Shown piece by piece: positions 40,897-50,933 of a stretch of 64,000 nt of DNA. The notes beneath the pieces are model-generated. The model saw only the letters and a list, made by a program, of their open reading frames with translations. It did no database searches and was not told the DNA's origin. The stretch comes from Chloroflexota bacterium (lineage in GTDB: Bacteria > Chloroflexota > Anaerolineae > Aggregatilineales > Phototrophicaceae): NCBI GenBank assembly GCA_009841405.1, contig VXLV01000032.1, positions 82,174 through 146,173 on the forward strand. Direction: 5' to 3'. The number at the start of each line of letters is the position of its first letter. The stretch's first letter is position 1. The translations under genes were made by a program, and so were the position numbers.

Positions 40897-41709
40897 TTAC
40901 TCCGGTACCAGCGGCGCCTTTGGGCGCACGATCTGCAAGCGCTCGGGCGTCAAGCGCTCGACCAGCTCGTCCGATACCTGATAGCCGTGCCTGAAGTTGC
41001 CCCACGATGGGCCGTAACGGAAGACGATGATGCGGCGGTCGCCAATGTTGCGGCGTTCAGCTGACCCGTGGCAGAGCGCGTCCACGAAGAGCAGGGCGTC
41101 GCCGGCGTCCATGTCGATGTGAATGGCGCCCTCTACACCGTCGACTGACGCCGCCTCCCCGCGCATCCGGCGCCGTTCAGAGTCGGGATGCGGGAAATGC
41201 GCCTTGTGGCTGGCGGGCACGACCATGGTGCCGCCATCGCCCGGGCCAATATCCGTCAGCGCCATCAAGATGTTGATCTGCCCGCAATGAAACATGCCGT
41301 TGTAGAAGCGGAACTGGGTGCGCTTTGTGCCCTCGTGGCCGCCGGAATGCAGCCCGATCGCCTCGCCGGGTCCCCGTATATTGGCAAAGCACTCGTCGAT
41401 GAAGAGCGGGCCATGATTGTAGTCAAAGGTATTGGCGCCGCCGACGAAGAACTTGACCTTTTCGATCCAGGAGGGATGATCAATGAGACGCTCGAAGGCT
41501 TCGCCGCCCTCGTAAATCTGCTGCAAGTTCAAGCCGTCGTTGTCGCCGAAGTTGTGGCCGTGCACATAACCCTTCCATTCGCCGTGCCCGACCGGCAGCA
41601 GCGCGTCGATGGCGGCGTTGATATCGGCGACTTCGCCGGCTGACAAGGCCCCTTTGAGCACAAGAAATCCGTTGAGATCGAAGAAGTAGCGTTCTCTGTC
41701 GCTGACCAT
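40897..41709 (-). CDS. Phytanoyl-CoA dioxygenase (PhyH) family protein
   Basis: FFDLNGFLVLKGALSAGEVADINAAID N-term, ALTDIGPGDGGTMVVPASHK, GDALLFVDALCHGS. Confidence 0.88.
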   Translation of the reverse strand: MVSDRERYFFDLNGFLVLKGALSAGEVADINAAIDALLPVGHGEWKGYVHGHNFGDNDGLNLQQIYEGGEAFERLIDHPSWIEKVKFFVGGANTFDYNHGPLFIDECFANIRGPGEAIGLHSGGHEGTKRTQFRFYNGMFHCGQINILMALTDIGPGDGGTMVVPASHKAHFPHPDSERRRMRGEAASVDGVEGAIHIDMDAGDALLFVDALCHGSAERRNIGDRRIIVFRYGPSWGNFRHGYQVSDELVERLTPERLQIVRPKAPLVPE

Positions 41710-41735
41710 GTGTCTCCTCACATTGCTTTTGGCGA

Positions 41736-44024
41736 CTACTCGTAACATTGCACGGCGAACACCGCCGCGGGAGCGTCGCCCTGGACTTTGACGACCTCCA
41801 GCTGCAACTGGTCGGTCTCCAGCGGCTGGTCGAATTCGATCGTGTTCACCGTTTGATGATTGTGTTTGACTTCCGACACTATCGCGCCGGCGCCGTCCTT
41901 GATGCGGTAATGCTCGACGACAAAGGGCATTGTCGCTTCGGGATGCCCTCGCAGCGTGGTTTCCATCGCGTGGTCAAAGTCGGTGTCAAACATGAGGGTG
42001 ACTTTGCTAATGCTCTGCGGGACGACCCACTTGATATCCAGTTGCGGTGCCGGGTCGTCAGGATCCGCGACCCAGGCATTGGCTTGAGACGTCGGCCGGG
42101 CGACGCCGTTGCAGATATTCCGGGCATCAAAGCCGTTGATCGGCGGATCAAACTGCATCGCCAGATTATGGCCGGCGGGCCGGCGCGGCGGCGTCCAGAA
42201 TTCGAAGCTTTCGACGCCGATATCCGGCGGCGGAATCTGCGTCCGGCGGTATTGCAGCGCCAGCAAGCCGCTGACGCGCGTCCGGCTTAAATGCAATCGC
42301 AGCGCGGGATTCGCCATGACGCAGACAAAGACGTAACGGCCCTCGTCAATCAACTCGTCGAAGTCGAGCTCGATCCGCTGGTTGTCGCCCGCCGGCAGTT
42401 CGAAAGCGAGCGCCTTTAAGGTGACGTCCGGTGTGTGGTTGTCGAGTTTACTGCTCATACGCAGCTCTACATCAAGCTGGGTCGCTTCGTTCGCGTCGAC
42501 CGTGATCGTCATGCGCGGTACGCGGCCGCGCTGCAGGGGCAGCATCTGCGCGTAGGGGCGCACTAGCGCATGCAGCGGGCCATCGTCGGGCAGGCGCTCC
42601 AGGCAGAGTTTGCTTGATGCGGTCACCTGGGCTTGCCGGACCAGGTTGACTTCATCATCCAGCTTGAATTGCGGGATGTAGCCGCCGACGCGCTGCAAAT
42701 CGCGCTGGAGCAGCTTCATGTGTTCGGGCTCGGCGATATCGCGCGGCAGCAGGTTGCGCCCCACGCAATGCGCCGCCGCCATGCCGACCGACTGCGCCGC
42801 GGCAGCCAGGGTTAGCATGACGCGGGTCGAGCCGAATGCCACGTGCGAGGCGCTCATGATGCGTCCCGCAATGAAGAGGTTGCGGATATTCTTGCTGTAT
42901 TGCGTTCGATAGGGCACTTGATAAACGCCCTTGGCATGCCACTGATCGCAGCCGGGCAACTCGCTGAAGACGCCGTCGGCCGGATGCAAGTCGATCGACC
43001 AACCGCCGAAGGAGATGGCGTCGTAGTGCTGGCGCTGCTCGACAACGTCTTGCTGGATCATCATGTAATCGCCTTCAAAGCGCCGGCTTTCGCGCTTGCC
43101 CGGGATATGACCGACCCATTCCAGCGTCAGCGTCTCGGCCTCCGGGAATTCGCCCGAATTCTTGATGTAATTCCAGACGCCGTAGACAACCTTCCACAAC
43201 TGCCACTTGATCGTCTCGGTTTCGTGAACGGTATCCAGGCGTCCGCCATATTCGATCCACCACAGGCGGCAGCCGTCGGTGGCCGTATTGAAACTGCGGA
43301 AACGGGGTATCTGCGTGATGTCATCCAGCGCGTAACTCGGCGGCACAAACTTGACCGGCTCGCCGATGTCTTTGCTGTAAAAGTAGATCGAATGGCCGAG
43401 CAGGTAGCCGTATTCTTCGCTCGGCGCGAATTTCTCGCCGAATTCCTCGCGCGATTCGGCGCCCATGCGGAAGGCGGCGCCGGCTTGAAAGGCGATGATC
43501 CCATCGCCAGAGGCATCGCAGAATAGCGGCGCGTAAAGTTCATACTGCGTTGAATTTTGGCTGCAGAAAGCGGTTACTGACTTGATCGTCTCGCCGTCCG
43601 ACTTGCTTACGCGCACCGCGGCGGTATTGAGCAGCAGCGTAATATTGTCCTCTTCGACGACCTTTTCCAGCAAGACGGTATCAAATATCAGGGCGTTGCC
43701 TTCTCTGTTGCGATACATATTCTCGACCAGGATCTCGTCGATGACGCCGCCCTCGCGCGCCCAGCGGTTGTTGTTGTTCATGTGTGAAGTCGCGCCCAGC
43801 GCCCAAAGGCGGACTTCGCTGCTGGCGTTGCCGCCCAGCACGGGCCGGTCCTGAACGAGCGTGACTTTAATGCCGGCGCGCGCGGCCGTGATGGCGGCGC
43901 ATGTGCCTGCCAGGCCGCCGCCCACGATGACCAGATCGCTGTCAATGCGCACCGTCTTGGGCGGGCGGACCTCCGGCGAGAAGGGTTCGCTCAGCATTCG
44001 CGGGATCTGATTGTCTTGCTTCAT
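41736..44024 (-). CDS. FAD-dependent oxidoreductase (762 aa, N-terminal FAD domain plus C-terminal beta-rich region)
   Basis: VIVGGGLAGTCAAITAARAGIKVTLVQDRPVLGGNASSE FAD-binding motif. Confidence 0.87.
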   Translation of the reverse strand: MKQDNQIPRMLSEPFSPEVRPPKTVRIDSDLVIVGGGLAGTCAAITAARAGIKVTLVQDRPVLGGNASSEVRLWALGATSHMNNNNRWAREGGVIDEILVENMYRNREGNALIFDTVLLEKVVEEDNITLLLNTAAVRVSKSDGETIKSVTAFCSQNSTQYELYAPLFCDASGDGIIAFQAGAAFRMGAESREEFGEKFAPSEEYGYLLGHSIYFYSKDIGEPVKFVPPSYALDDITQIPRFRSFNTATDGCRLWWIEYGGRLDTVHETETIKWQLWKVVYGVWNYIKNSGEFPEAETLTLEWVGHIPGKRESRRFEGDYMMIQQDVVEQRQHYDAISFGGWSIDLHPADGVFSELPGCDQWHAKGVYQVPYRTQYSKNIRNLFIAGRIMSASHVAFGSTRVMLTLAAAAQSVGMAAAHCVGRNLLPRDIAEPEHMKLLQRDLQRVGGYIPQFKLDDEVNLVRQAQVTASSKLCLERLPDDGPLHALVRPYAQMLPLQRGRVPRMTITVDANEATQLDVELRMSSKLDNHTPDVTLKALAFELPAGDNQRIELDFDELIDEGRYVFVCVMANPALRLHLSRTRVSGLLALQYRRTQIPPPDIGVESFEFWTPPRRPAGHNLAMQFDPPINGFDARNICNGVARPTSQANAWVADPDDPAPQLDIKWVVPQSISKVTLMFDTDFDHAMETTLRGHPEATMPFVVEHYRIKDGAGAIVSEVKHNHQTVNTIEFDQPLETDQLQLEVVKVQGDAPAAVFAVQCYE

Positions 44025-44035
44025 GGGTATTCCCT

Positions 44036-45448
44036 TCAGGTTATAGCCGCCAGCCAGTCCACCAACTGCGATTGCATTTCGCCGCGGATAGCAGAATACT
44101 GCGGATTATCCCACAGATTGCTCAATTCGTGTGGATCATTTTTCAAGTCATAGAGTTCGCCATTGCCGTTTTCTTCGTCAACCAACTTCCAGCGATGATT
44201 GCGCAGCATGCGAATGCGCCCTGACAGCGAAACCGGATTGCCTTCCCATGACAGGCGGTCATTGGACGGATTGGTAAATATCGTGTTGGACAGCCCTTCG
44301 TCAGTTAAGCGTGCTTCATCGTAAGGCTTGCCCGGCACACCATATTCGCTGAACGCAAATGGACGTATTGCCCCACCTTTGCCGCCATCGCGCAGGCAGG
44401 GCAGCAAGTTGACGCCTTGCGCTTGCGGTGGGTAGGGCACGCCGGCTGCAGCGGCGAAAGTAGGCAGCAAATCGATATGCGAAGCGAAGCGATCATCTAG
44501 CCGACCGGCATCGATTTGACCTTGCCAGCGCACGATCAAGGGTACGCGAACAAGCACATCGTAAAGCGCCGGACTCTTGGCCAGCAGCCCGTGATCGCCC
44601 TGGTAATCGCCGTGATCGCTGGTGAAAACCAACAGAGTGTTGTTCGCCAGACCGCGCTCATCCAGGAAGTCGAGTATCTTGCCGATCTCGGCGTCTATCA
44701 AAGTTACCATGCCGTAATAGACCCGCCGCATCAAATTGATTTGCTCTTCCGCGAAGGGGATGACTGCGTCATTGTTGCGCTGATGAAACTGCTGCCGGAA
44801 GGGCTTGCCCGCCGTTGCCAAGGCGTCGGATTCGACTGCCGGCGGCGGTAAATCAGCATACATCGAGAAGAACGGCTCTGGCGCTTCGTAGGGCGTGTGC
44901 GGATACAGATAGGACAGCCAGAGAAAGAAGGGCTTGTCGCTATTGCCGTGCTGTTCCATGAAGCGCAGCGCCGACGCGGTTTTGGCATGTTCGGCCGTGA
45001 TGGATGTCCAGACAGGCTCCTCTGCCAGACGCGGATAATATTGCTCGCGATGTCGCGCCCAGCGTTCGTAATGGTCCCACTCCGGATGATGTGGCAGCGT
45101 GGGCGCCTCGTCCCATTCGTCCATGTCGGCCGGCGTCAAAAACGAATGATTCTTGCCGCTCAAACCTGTGACATACCCGGCGTTGCGCAGCATCTTGGGT
45201 ATGTCGGTCGGCGGACGCAGTCCGGGGTGATGATTGGAATAACAGCGGTTCTTGCTCGACCATTGCCCGCTATGCAAGCACCAGCGGTTCACCAGGCTCA
45301 CCGGCGAAGGCGTGGTCGCGTAAGTGAAAGCCACCCCTTCGCCGACCAGGCGGTCCAGGTTTGGCGTGTGAATATGCCCGTTCCCAAGCGCGCGTATCGT
45401 GTCGAAACGCTGCTGATCCGTGTAGATCAGGAGGATGTTGGGTCTCAC
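44036..45448 (-). CDS. Sulfatase-like hydrolase with atypical active-site motif
   Basis: NILLIYTDQQRFDTIRALGNGHIHTPNLD, FTSDHGDYQGDHGL; Cys/Ser-x-Pro-x-Arg position reads S-L-V-N-R. Confidence 0.9.
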   Translation of the reverse strand: MRPNILLIYTDQQRFDTIRALGNGHIHTPNLDRLVGEGVAFTYATTPSPVSLVNRWCLHSGQWSSKNRCYSNHHPGLRPPTDIPKMLRNAGYVTGLSGKNHSFLTPADMDEWDEAPTLPHHPEWDHYERWARHREQYYPRLAEEPVWTSITAEHAKTASALRFMEQHGNSDKPFFLWLSYLYPHTPYEAPEPFFSMYADLPPPAVESDALATAGKPFRQQFHQRNNDAVIPFAEEQINLMRRVYYGMVTLIDAEIGKILDFLDERGLANNTLLVFTSDHGDYQGDHGLLAKSPALYDVLVRVPLIVRWQGQIDAGRLDDRFASHIDLLPTFAAAAGVPYPPQAQGVNLLPCLRDGGKGGAIRPFAFSEYGVPGKPYDEARLTDEGLSNTIFTNPSNDRLSWEGNPVSLSGRIRMLRNHRWKLVDEENGNGELYDLKNDPHELSNLWDNPQYSAIRGEMQSQLVDWLAAIT

Positions 45449-45451
45449 GTC

Positions 45452-46300
45452 CTACAGGCCCATGCGATCGGGCTCGACGCCGTGCTCGGCGCACCATTCG
45501 TTCAGCGGGTTCAGGCCGCCTTGTGGCTGGAACTCCTGCGTGTCATCCACCTCTTCGCCGACGAGGTACTTCTCGATATCGCTGAGCTTCTCGACAAAGG
45601 ACAGCTCCTGCTTGATGTAATCCATCGGCTTTAGCCAACGGTAGCCGTAGCCGATCATCACCGCCTTGCGCGTAAAGTCAGTGAAATTCGGGGCGCCGGC
45701 GTGCCAGGTGCGGTACTCGAAGATGACACAATCGCCCGGATTCAGCAGCGGCTCGATGGCGTTGGCCGGGTCAGCAGCGCCCGCCGGGATATCGATTCGT
45801 TCCTTCAACTGATTGCTGCCTGGCGCGAGCATCGTCACACCCGAGTTGGGCTGGCTGAGATCCGTCAGATAGAAGGCGCACTTCAAGCCCATGCGCGGAT
45901 AGTTTCCCTGGCCCAAGTCCAGCTGAGTGCGGCCGCCGTCGCGGTGCCAGCCGGGCCGTCTGATGCTATCGGGAGTGCCGGGCGGGTCGGGATGGCGGTA
46001 GATGAGGTGGCTGGTGGACAGCTGCAAGTTGGCGCCCATCAGTTGGATGACCAGCGGCAAGGCGACGGAGTTCGTCAGCAGCGGGATGAAGGCGTCGTCC
46101 ATCACGATGCAATTGCGAAAGCCGTCGTAGTATTCGCTCGTTTGATAGCGATTGAAGCGTTCGTCCGTGGCGATGAGTCGGTCGCCCGCTTCCAGCAGAC
46201 GTCCGATCAGGTCTGCGTCAAGCGCGTTACGCACAATGAGATAGCCCTCGTCATGAAACTGCTTGCGCTGCGCTTCTGTCAACTCGACAAAACCATTCAT
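45452..46300 (-). CDS. Phytanoyl-CoA dioxygenase (PhyH) family protein
   Basis: WHRDGGRTQLD HxD, FYLTDLSQPNSGVTMLAPGSNQ, CVIFEYRTWHAGAPN. Confidence 0.92.
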   Translation of the reverse strand: MNGFVELTEAQRKQFHDEGYLIVRNALDADLIGRLLEAGDRLIATDERFNRYQTSEYYDGFRNCIVMDDAFIPLLTNSVALPLVIQLMGANLQLSTSHLIYRHPDPPGTPDSIRRPGWHRDGGRTQLDLGQGNYPRMGLKCAFYLTDLSQPNSGVTMLAPGSNQLKERIDIPAGAADPANAIEPLLNPGDCVIFEYRTWHAGAPNFTDFTRKAVMIGYGYRWLKPMDYIKQELSFVEKLSDIEKYLVGEEVDDTQEFQPQGGLNPLNEWCAEHGVEPDRMGL

Positions 46301-46337
46301 GCTTTCGCTCCCGAAACCGCCTAACTTTTCATCTTTG

Positions 46338-47723
46338 CTAAGTATAGGTGAAATACGCGGTGGCGACACATTCTTGCTCGCTGCGAATTCGCGCCCAGTG
46401 CGCGCTGTAGCCCGGTGGAAAGGCATGATACGCGTAACCATTCGCCGCGACAGAAAAGCTGTCGTAGCGCTTCCAGCCGCCGTTGCCCAGGAAATCGACC
46501 TCCAGCACGAATTCGACGGCGCTGTCGCTTTCGTTGCTCAAGTGCAAGACTTTCTGGTCAAAGCCGGTCATCAGATAGGGATCGGAAGTCTCGCCGGCGT
46601 CGACTTCGTCTTCCAACCAGACGCCGCCCCAACCGGCCGGCTTGCCGAACTGCCAGAGGTCGTCGGTCTTGCCGAAGTACAGTCCAGACTGCGGCTCGCC
46701 AGCCAGATGATTTGCGCCGTGATGCGGGCTGGCGTTGTCCGAGCCGAGCGCCAACATGCCGCGATAGGTGCAGAAATCGCCAAGAACCCAGAGATGCGTC
46801 GAAATGGGACGGATGCCCCAGATGCAATTCTCGTAAGCCCAGGGCGATAATTCGTAAAACATGCCGTGGCAATCCATGATGAAGCGCTCATGGTCGACTT
46901 CGCGAATGCGCGGCCACTCGGTCTGCCACATGTGGTCGAAGCAGTGGCTGGCCTTGGGCAGACGGTAGCGCTTCCACTCGCCGTTGGCTTTCGTGAATAC
47001 TTGCAGAATCGCCGAGCGTTTGTCCCAGCCCATGGCGAAAATCGTGCCGGCGAAATCGCCGCGGCCATTCACCTCGATGAAGGGATTGCGCTCGATAATG
47101 GTCCAGTTTTCGCCGTCCCACTCCGCCAGGCGACCGGCCGCTTCCGCGCCCGTGAAGTCGCGCTCGTCGTAGCTATTGTTCGCGACCACGACCCGCCCGA
47201 AGTTACTATACGCCGCCTTGAAGTGGGCGTACTGATGATCGGGAACGCCCAGTTCCAGCGTGAGATCGGCGATGAGATTCGTCCGCAGACTGTGCACGTT
47301 CATCTCATAAAATTCGCCCTCCATGCCCAACATGTAGACCATGTCGTTCGGGCTTGTGAGATGGCGCATGGTCGAGCAAATCCGCACTTCAACCAGGTCT
47401 TGCGCGGTGCGGACATTGCCGGCCGCGTCGATGACATGCGGCCCGATGATGAGCTGGTTGGACTGCCAATGCACCATGCGATTGGTGTAGGTGCCGACGT
47501 AGCTGGCCGGGTGCCTGCTGATTTCAAGTTGTTCGTTGATCGAATAGAGCCCGGTTCCTACTCCGCTGGCGGATTTATGCGAGACGTAGGTGACCAGCCA
47601 GAGTTTGCCGGCCCAGGCCATCATGGCGCCGATGCCGCATTCGCTGCGGGGCGGGCCCAGCTCGGCCGAAAGCGCCAGATGGGGGAATACGCCGCTCGCG
47701 TTCAAGTATTGATTGTTTGCCAT
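46338..47723 (-). CDS. Conserved-looking hypothetical protein (461 aa, no signal peptide, beta-rich)
   Basis: Long ORF tightly linked to sulfatase and PhyH genes; no family motif recognised. Confidence 0.8.
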   Translation of the reverse strand: MANNQYLNASGVFPHLALSAELGPPRSECGIGAMMAWAGKLWLVTYVSHKSASGVGTGLYSINEQLEISRHPASYVGTYTNRMVHWQSNQLIIGPHVIDAAGNVRTAQDLVEVRICSTMRHLTSPNDMVYMLGMEGEFYEMNVHSLRTNLIADLTLELGVPDHQYAHFKAAYSNFGRVVVANNSYDERDFTGAEAAGRLAEWDGENWTIIERNPFIEVNGRGDFAGTIFAMGWDKRSAILQVFTKANGEWKRYRLPKASHCFDHMWQTEWPRIREVDHERFIMDCHGMFYELSPWAYENCIWGIRPISTHLWVLGDFCTYRGMLALGSDNASPHHGANHLAGEPQSGLYFGKTDDLWQFGKPAGWGGVWLEDEVDAGETSDPYLMTGFDQKVLHLSNESDSAVEFVLEVDFLGNGGWKRYDSFSVAANGYAYHAFPPGYSAHWARIRSEQECVATAYFTYT

Positions 47724-49039
47724 TTGCTCTCGCTTTCTTTGTGGGTAGGCGTCAGTGTGTTCGTTGATTGCGTCCGCTCGCCGCGCTCGACGCGCGCGCG
47801 CCAGGAAGACAAGGCCGCGATCAGCCGCTCCCGAACAGTGGCGCAAGCCGGGTCGTCGAGGCGATTGTCGAGTTCATACGGGTCGACGCTTAGCTGATAT
47901 AGCGCGGCCGGTTCCAGCCTGCGTCCGCGCGTGATCAGCTTCCAGTCTTGCGCGCATGCGCAGAAGTCGTGATATTCGCTGATGACGACGCGATCTTCAT
48001 CGCTCGCGCGGCCTTCGATCAGCGGGCGCAGGGAGGCGCCTTCGCCGGGGCCAGCGGCGTTGCAGCCGGCGTAGTCAAGCAGAGTCGGCATCAGGTCGAC
48101 TGTCGAGACCGGCGCGTCGACGCGGAGACTTCCAGCCTGGCGCGGCGCCCGCGCGATGAGCGGAATCCGCAATGCTTCTTCATACATCACGCCCTTGCCG
48201 AATCGACCCTGAGCGCCGGCCATCTCGCCGTGATCGGAAGTGAAAACGACCAGCGTGTTGTCGCGCAAGCCAAGGCGATCCATTGCTGCCAGCAAGCGTC
48301 CGAAGGCCGCGTCCAAATGGCTGATCTCGCCAAAATAGAGCTCGCGGAAGCGCTGCGCGTCATAGTCGGCCCGCCATGCCTCATGCTTGAACCAGGCTTC
48401 TCGATCAGCGTTGGCTTCCGTTACCAGATCGCGATTCTCGTAGGGCGCGAGGAACTCCGCCGGCGGGGAGCAGGGCGGGTGCGGCGCTTGATAAGACAGC
48501 AGCATGAAAAATGGCCCGCCGGCGACGGCTGCCCGCTCCATTTGGTCAAGCGCGATATCGGTCAAGCTGTCCGTCTCATGTCCGGGCATTTTGACGGCAT
48601 TCTCCGGGTCATCCGCCCAAATGAGGCCGGCCCAGTGATCGACGTGATGGCTCTCCCAGCCGATGAAGTGCTGAAAGCCGGCGCGCTGTTCGGGCGGTAC
48701 CCGGCGATTCATCTGGGGCGCGCCGCTGAGATGCCACTTGCCCACATAGTAAGTTTCGTAGCCGCCGGCATTCAGGTGATCGGCCAGGCTTGTGATGCCA
48801 TCCGGGAATGCCTGCCCGTTCTCCAGCACGCCGGTTTGCGAGGGGTACTGGCCGCTGAGCAGGCAGCCACGGTATGGCGTGCAGACCGGCGCTGTCGTTA
48901 TCGCCCGCTCGAATACGGCGCTTTCAGCGGCAAAGTTTTCGAGATGCGGCGTCTCCACCAGGGGATGGCCGTAAGTCGGCAGCCAGCGCGCGCCAAGCTG
49001 ATCCGCCAAGATGAAGACGATATTGGGAGGCGCGTCCAT
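47702..49039 (-). CDS. Sulfatase (Cys-type formylglycine motif)
   Basis: PNIVFILADQLGARW, C-T-P-Y-R, FTSDHGEMAGAQG. Confidence 0.94.
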   Translation of the reverse strand: MDAPPNIVFILADQLGARWLPTYGHPLVETPHLENFAAESAVFERAITTAPVCTPYRGCLLSGQYPSQTGVLENGQAFPDGITSLADHLNAGGYETYYVGKWHLSGAPQMNRRVPPEQRAGFQHFIGWESHHVDHWAGLIWADDPENAVKMPGHETDSLTDIALDQMERAAVAGGPFFMLLSYQAPHPPCSPPAEFLAPYENRDLVTEANADREAWFKHEAWRADYDAQRFRELYFGEISHLDAAFGRLLAAMDRLGLRDNTLVVFTSDHGEMAGAQGRFGKGVMYEEALRIPLIARAPRQAGSLRVDAPVSTVDLMPTLLDYAGCNAAGPGEGASLRPLIEGRASDEDRVVISEYHDFCACAQDWKLITRGRRLEPAALYQLSVDPYELDNRLDDPACATVRERLIAALSSWRARVERGERTQSTNTLTPTHKESESKWQTINT

Positions 49040-49050
49040 GAGCGGCAGTC

Positions 49051-49929
49051 TCAGCCCTTTAGGCCGGAGATATTCGCGCCCTGAATGAATTGCTTTTGGA
49101 AGAGGAAAAACACGATCAGCACCGGCAGCACCATCATGGTGGAGGCCGCCATCTGTTGATTGTAGATGCCGCCTTGGCCTGGCAACGACGTGAATTTGTA
49201 CAGCCCAATCGCCAGCGTGTGCAAGTCTGGGTCCTTCAGATAAATCAGCGGGCCCAGAAAGTCGTTCCAACTGTTCTGGAAGCTCAGGATGGCGATGACC
49301 ACAATTGCCGGCTTGGCCAGCGGGATCATGACCTGGGTGAAGATGCGCACTTCGCTCGCCCCGTCAATCTTGGCGGCGTCGAGCAAATCCTGAGGAATGC
49401 CAAGGAAGAACTGCCGGCAGATGAAAATATAGAAGGCGTTGCCGAAGAAATTGGGCACGATCAGCGGATAGAAAGTGTCGATCCAGCCGATGGCGTCATA
49501 AGCGGCGTAGACCGGAATCAGCCGTACCGCGAAAGGCAGCATCAAGGTCGCCAGCAGAATCAGGAACAGCGTGTCTCTAAAGGGGAAACGAAAACGCGCG
49601 AAGCCGTACGCCACAATCGTGCAAGAGCCGATGTCGCCGATGAGCGAGAATACGGTGATGAGCATGGTGTTGCGGAAGGTCGTGCCGAAATTCCAGAACT
49701 TCAGCGCCTCGGTGAAGTTTTCCGGCATCCATACGCGCGGGATCCACTGAACCGGGAAGACACCGACTTGGTCCAGGGGCATGAAAGACGACATGAACAT
49801 CCAAAACAAGGGCGCCAGGAACCACAGGCTCATCACGATCAGCAGCCCGTAGAGCAGGATGCGCCCGGCGATGCGTGTCAGCCGGAAGACCGAGTCCCGT
49901 TGCAGGAAGCCGGTTTCGCCTTGGATCAT
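49051..49929 (-). CDS. Carbohydrate ABC transporter permease
   Basis: DAAKIDGASEVRIFTQVMIPLAKPA EAA motif; start at 49929 overlaps upstream permease stop (ATGA). Confidence 0.93.
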   Translation of the reverse strand: MIQGETGFLQRDSVFRLTRIAGRILLYGLLIVMSLWFLAPLFWMFMSSFMPLDQVGVFPVQWIPRVWMPENFTEALKFWNFGTTFRNTMLITVFSLIGDIGSCTIVAYGFARFRFPFRDTLFLILLATLMLPFAVRLIPVYAAYDAIGWIDTFYPLIVPNFFGNAFYIFICRQFFLGIPQDLLDAAKIDGASEVRIFTQVMIPLAKPAIVVIAILSFQNSWNDFLGPLIYLKDPDLHTLAIGLYKFTSLPGQGGIYNQQMAASTMMVLPVLIVFFLFQKQFIQGANISGLKG

Positions 49930-50900
49930 GCGCCGTTCTCCCCGCCTTGATAAAAGACCCAGCGCTGCGATGTCATCACGATGACGGCTGTGAAGAAAAA
50001 GATGATCATGAAAAGAATCCAGGCCAGCGCGGACGAGTAGCCCATCTGCGGCGGCAAGTATTGAAAGGCGTGATCGAATAAATGCAGCACGTAAACTCGG
50101 GTGGCGTCGCGCGGGCCGCCGGTGCCGTCTGTCATGATGAATACTTGCGTAAAGACCTGGAAGGCGTTGATGATATTGATGAGGATGTTCAAATAAATGG
50201 TGGGCGTCATCAAAGGAATAGTGACGCGCAGCAGACGCTGGAAGATATTGGCGCCGTCGATCTTGGCGGCATCGTAATACTCTTCCGGGATGCCCTGCAA
50301 ACCGGCCAAGAAAATCACCATCGTCACGCCGACCCAGGTCGTGCTCATGATCAGGTAGCCGATCATGGCAATATCGGGGTCGGCAAACCAGCGAAAGCGT
50401 GGCAAGCCAATCGCGTAGAGCAGCGAGTTTAGCAATCCCGCGCGCGCGTTCAGCACATACAGCCAGATCACGGACAGGGCCACAATCGGCACAACCGAGG
50501 GCAAATAAAAGAGTGTGCGCCACAAGCCGAGCAAGCGAACCTTGGCGTTGAGCAGCAGCGCCAGCGCGAAGCCCAGCACAATCCGAATCGTCACCGAGCC
50601 GACGACATAGACGGCAGTATTTCTCAAGGATTTCAGGAAAAGCGGGTCATCGCTGAAGATATGTTCGTAATGCTCCGTGCCGATCCACTCCGGTGGCTGC
50701 ACGATATTGTATTTGGTGAAGCTCAGGAGGAATGAAGCCACGAAGGGAAAAAGCGAAAACAGCAACACGCCGACAATCCAGGGGCTGATAAAGAGCAGGC
50801 CCATTTTGGCTTCGCGCTTGCGCATCGGCGAAAGGTCGCGCCAGCGTTCCCGCCGGCGTCCGCGCAGGGCGCTAATTTGCGAGCCGAATGAGGTGGCCAT
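49926..50900 (-). CDS. Carbohydrate ABC transporter permease
   Basis: DAAKIDGANIFQRLLRVTIPLMTP EAA motif. Confidence 0.93.
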   Translation of the reverse strand: MATSFGSQISALRGRRRERWRDLSPMRKREAKMGLLFISPWIVGVLLFSLFPFVASFLLSFTKYNIVQPPEWIGTEHYEHIFSDDPLFLKSLRNTAVYVVGSVTIRIVLGFALALLLNAKVRLLGLWRTLFYLPSVVPIVALSVIWLYVLNARAGLLNSLLYAIGLPRFRWFADPDIAMIGYLIMSTTWVGVTMVIFLAGLQGIPEEYYDAAKIDGANIFQRLLRVTIPLMTPTIYLNILINIINAFQVFTQVFIMTDGTGGPRDATRVYVLHLFDHAFQYLPPQMGYSSALAWILFMIIFFFTAVIVMTSQRWVFYQGGENGA

Positions 50901-50933
50901 CGTTTATCCGCTGGATTTACGAGCTACGACAAA

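Noticed and set aside
42843-43526. 227-aa plus-strand ORF opposite the FAD oxidoreductase
   Set aside because: Shadow ORF without recognisable domains
47948-49084. 378-aa plus-strand ORF opposite a sulfatase
   Set aside because: Shadow ORF; the minus strand has CTPYR and SDHGE motifs
49930-50523. N-terminal extension of the 490-aa ORF ending at 49051
   Set aside because: Extension lies in an alternate frame over the upstream permease; the true start is ATG 49929 with an ATGA overlap
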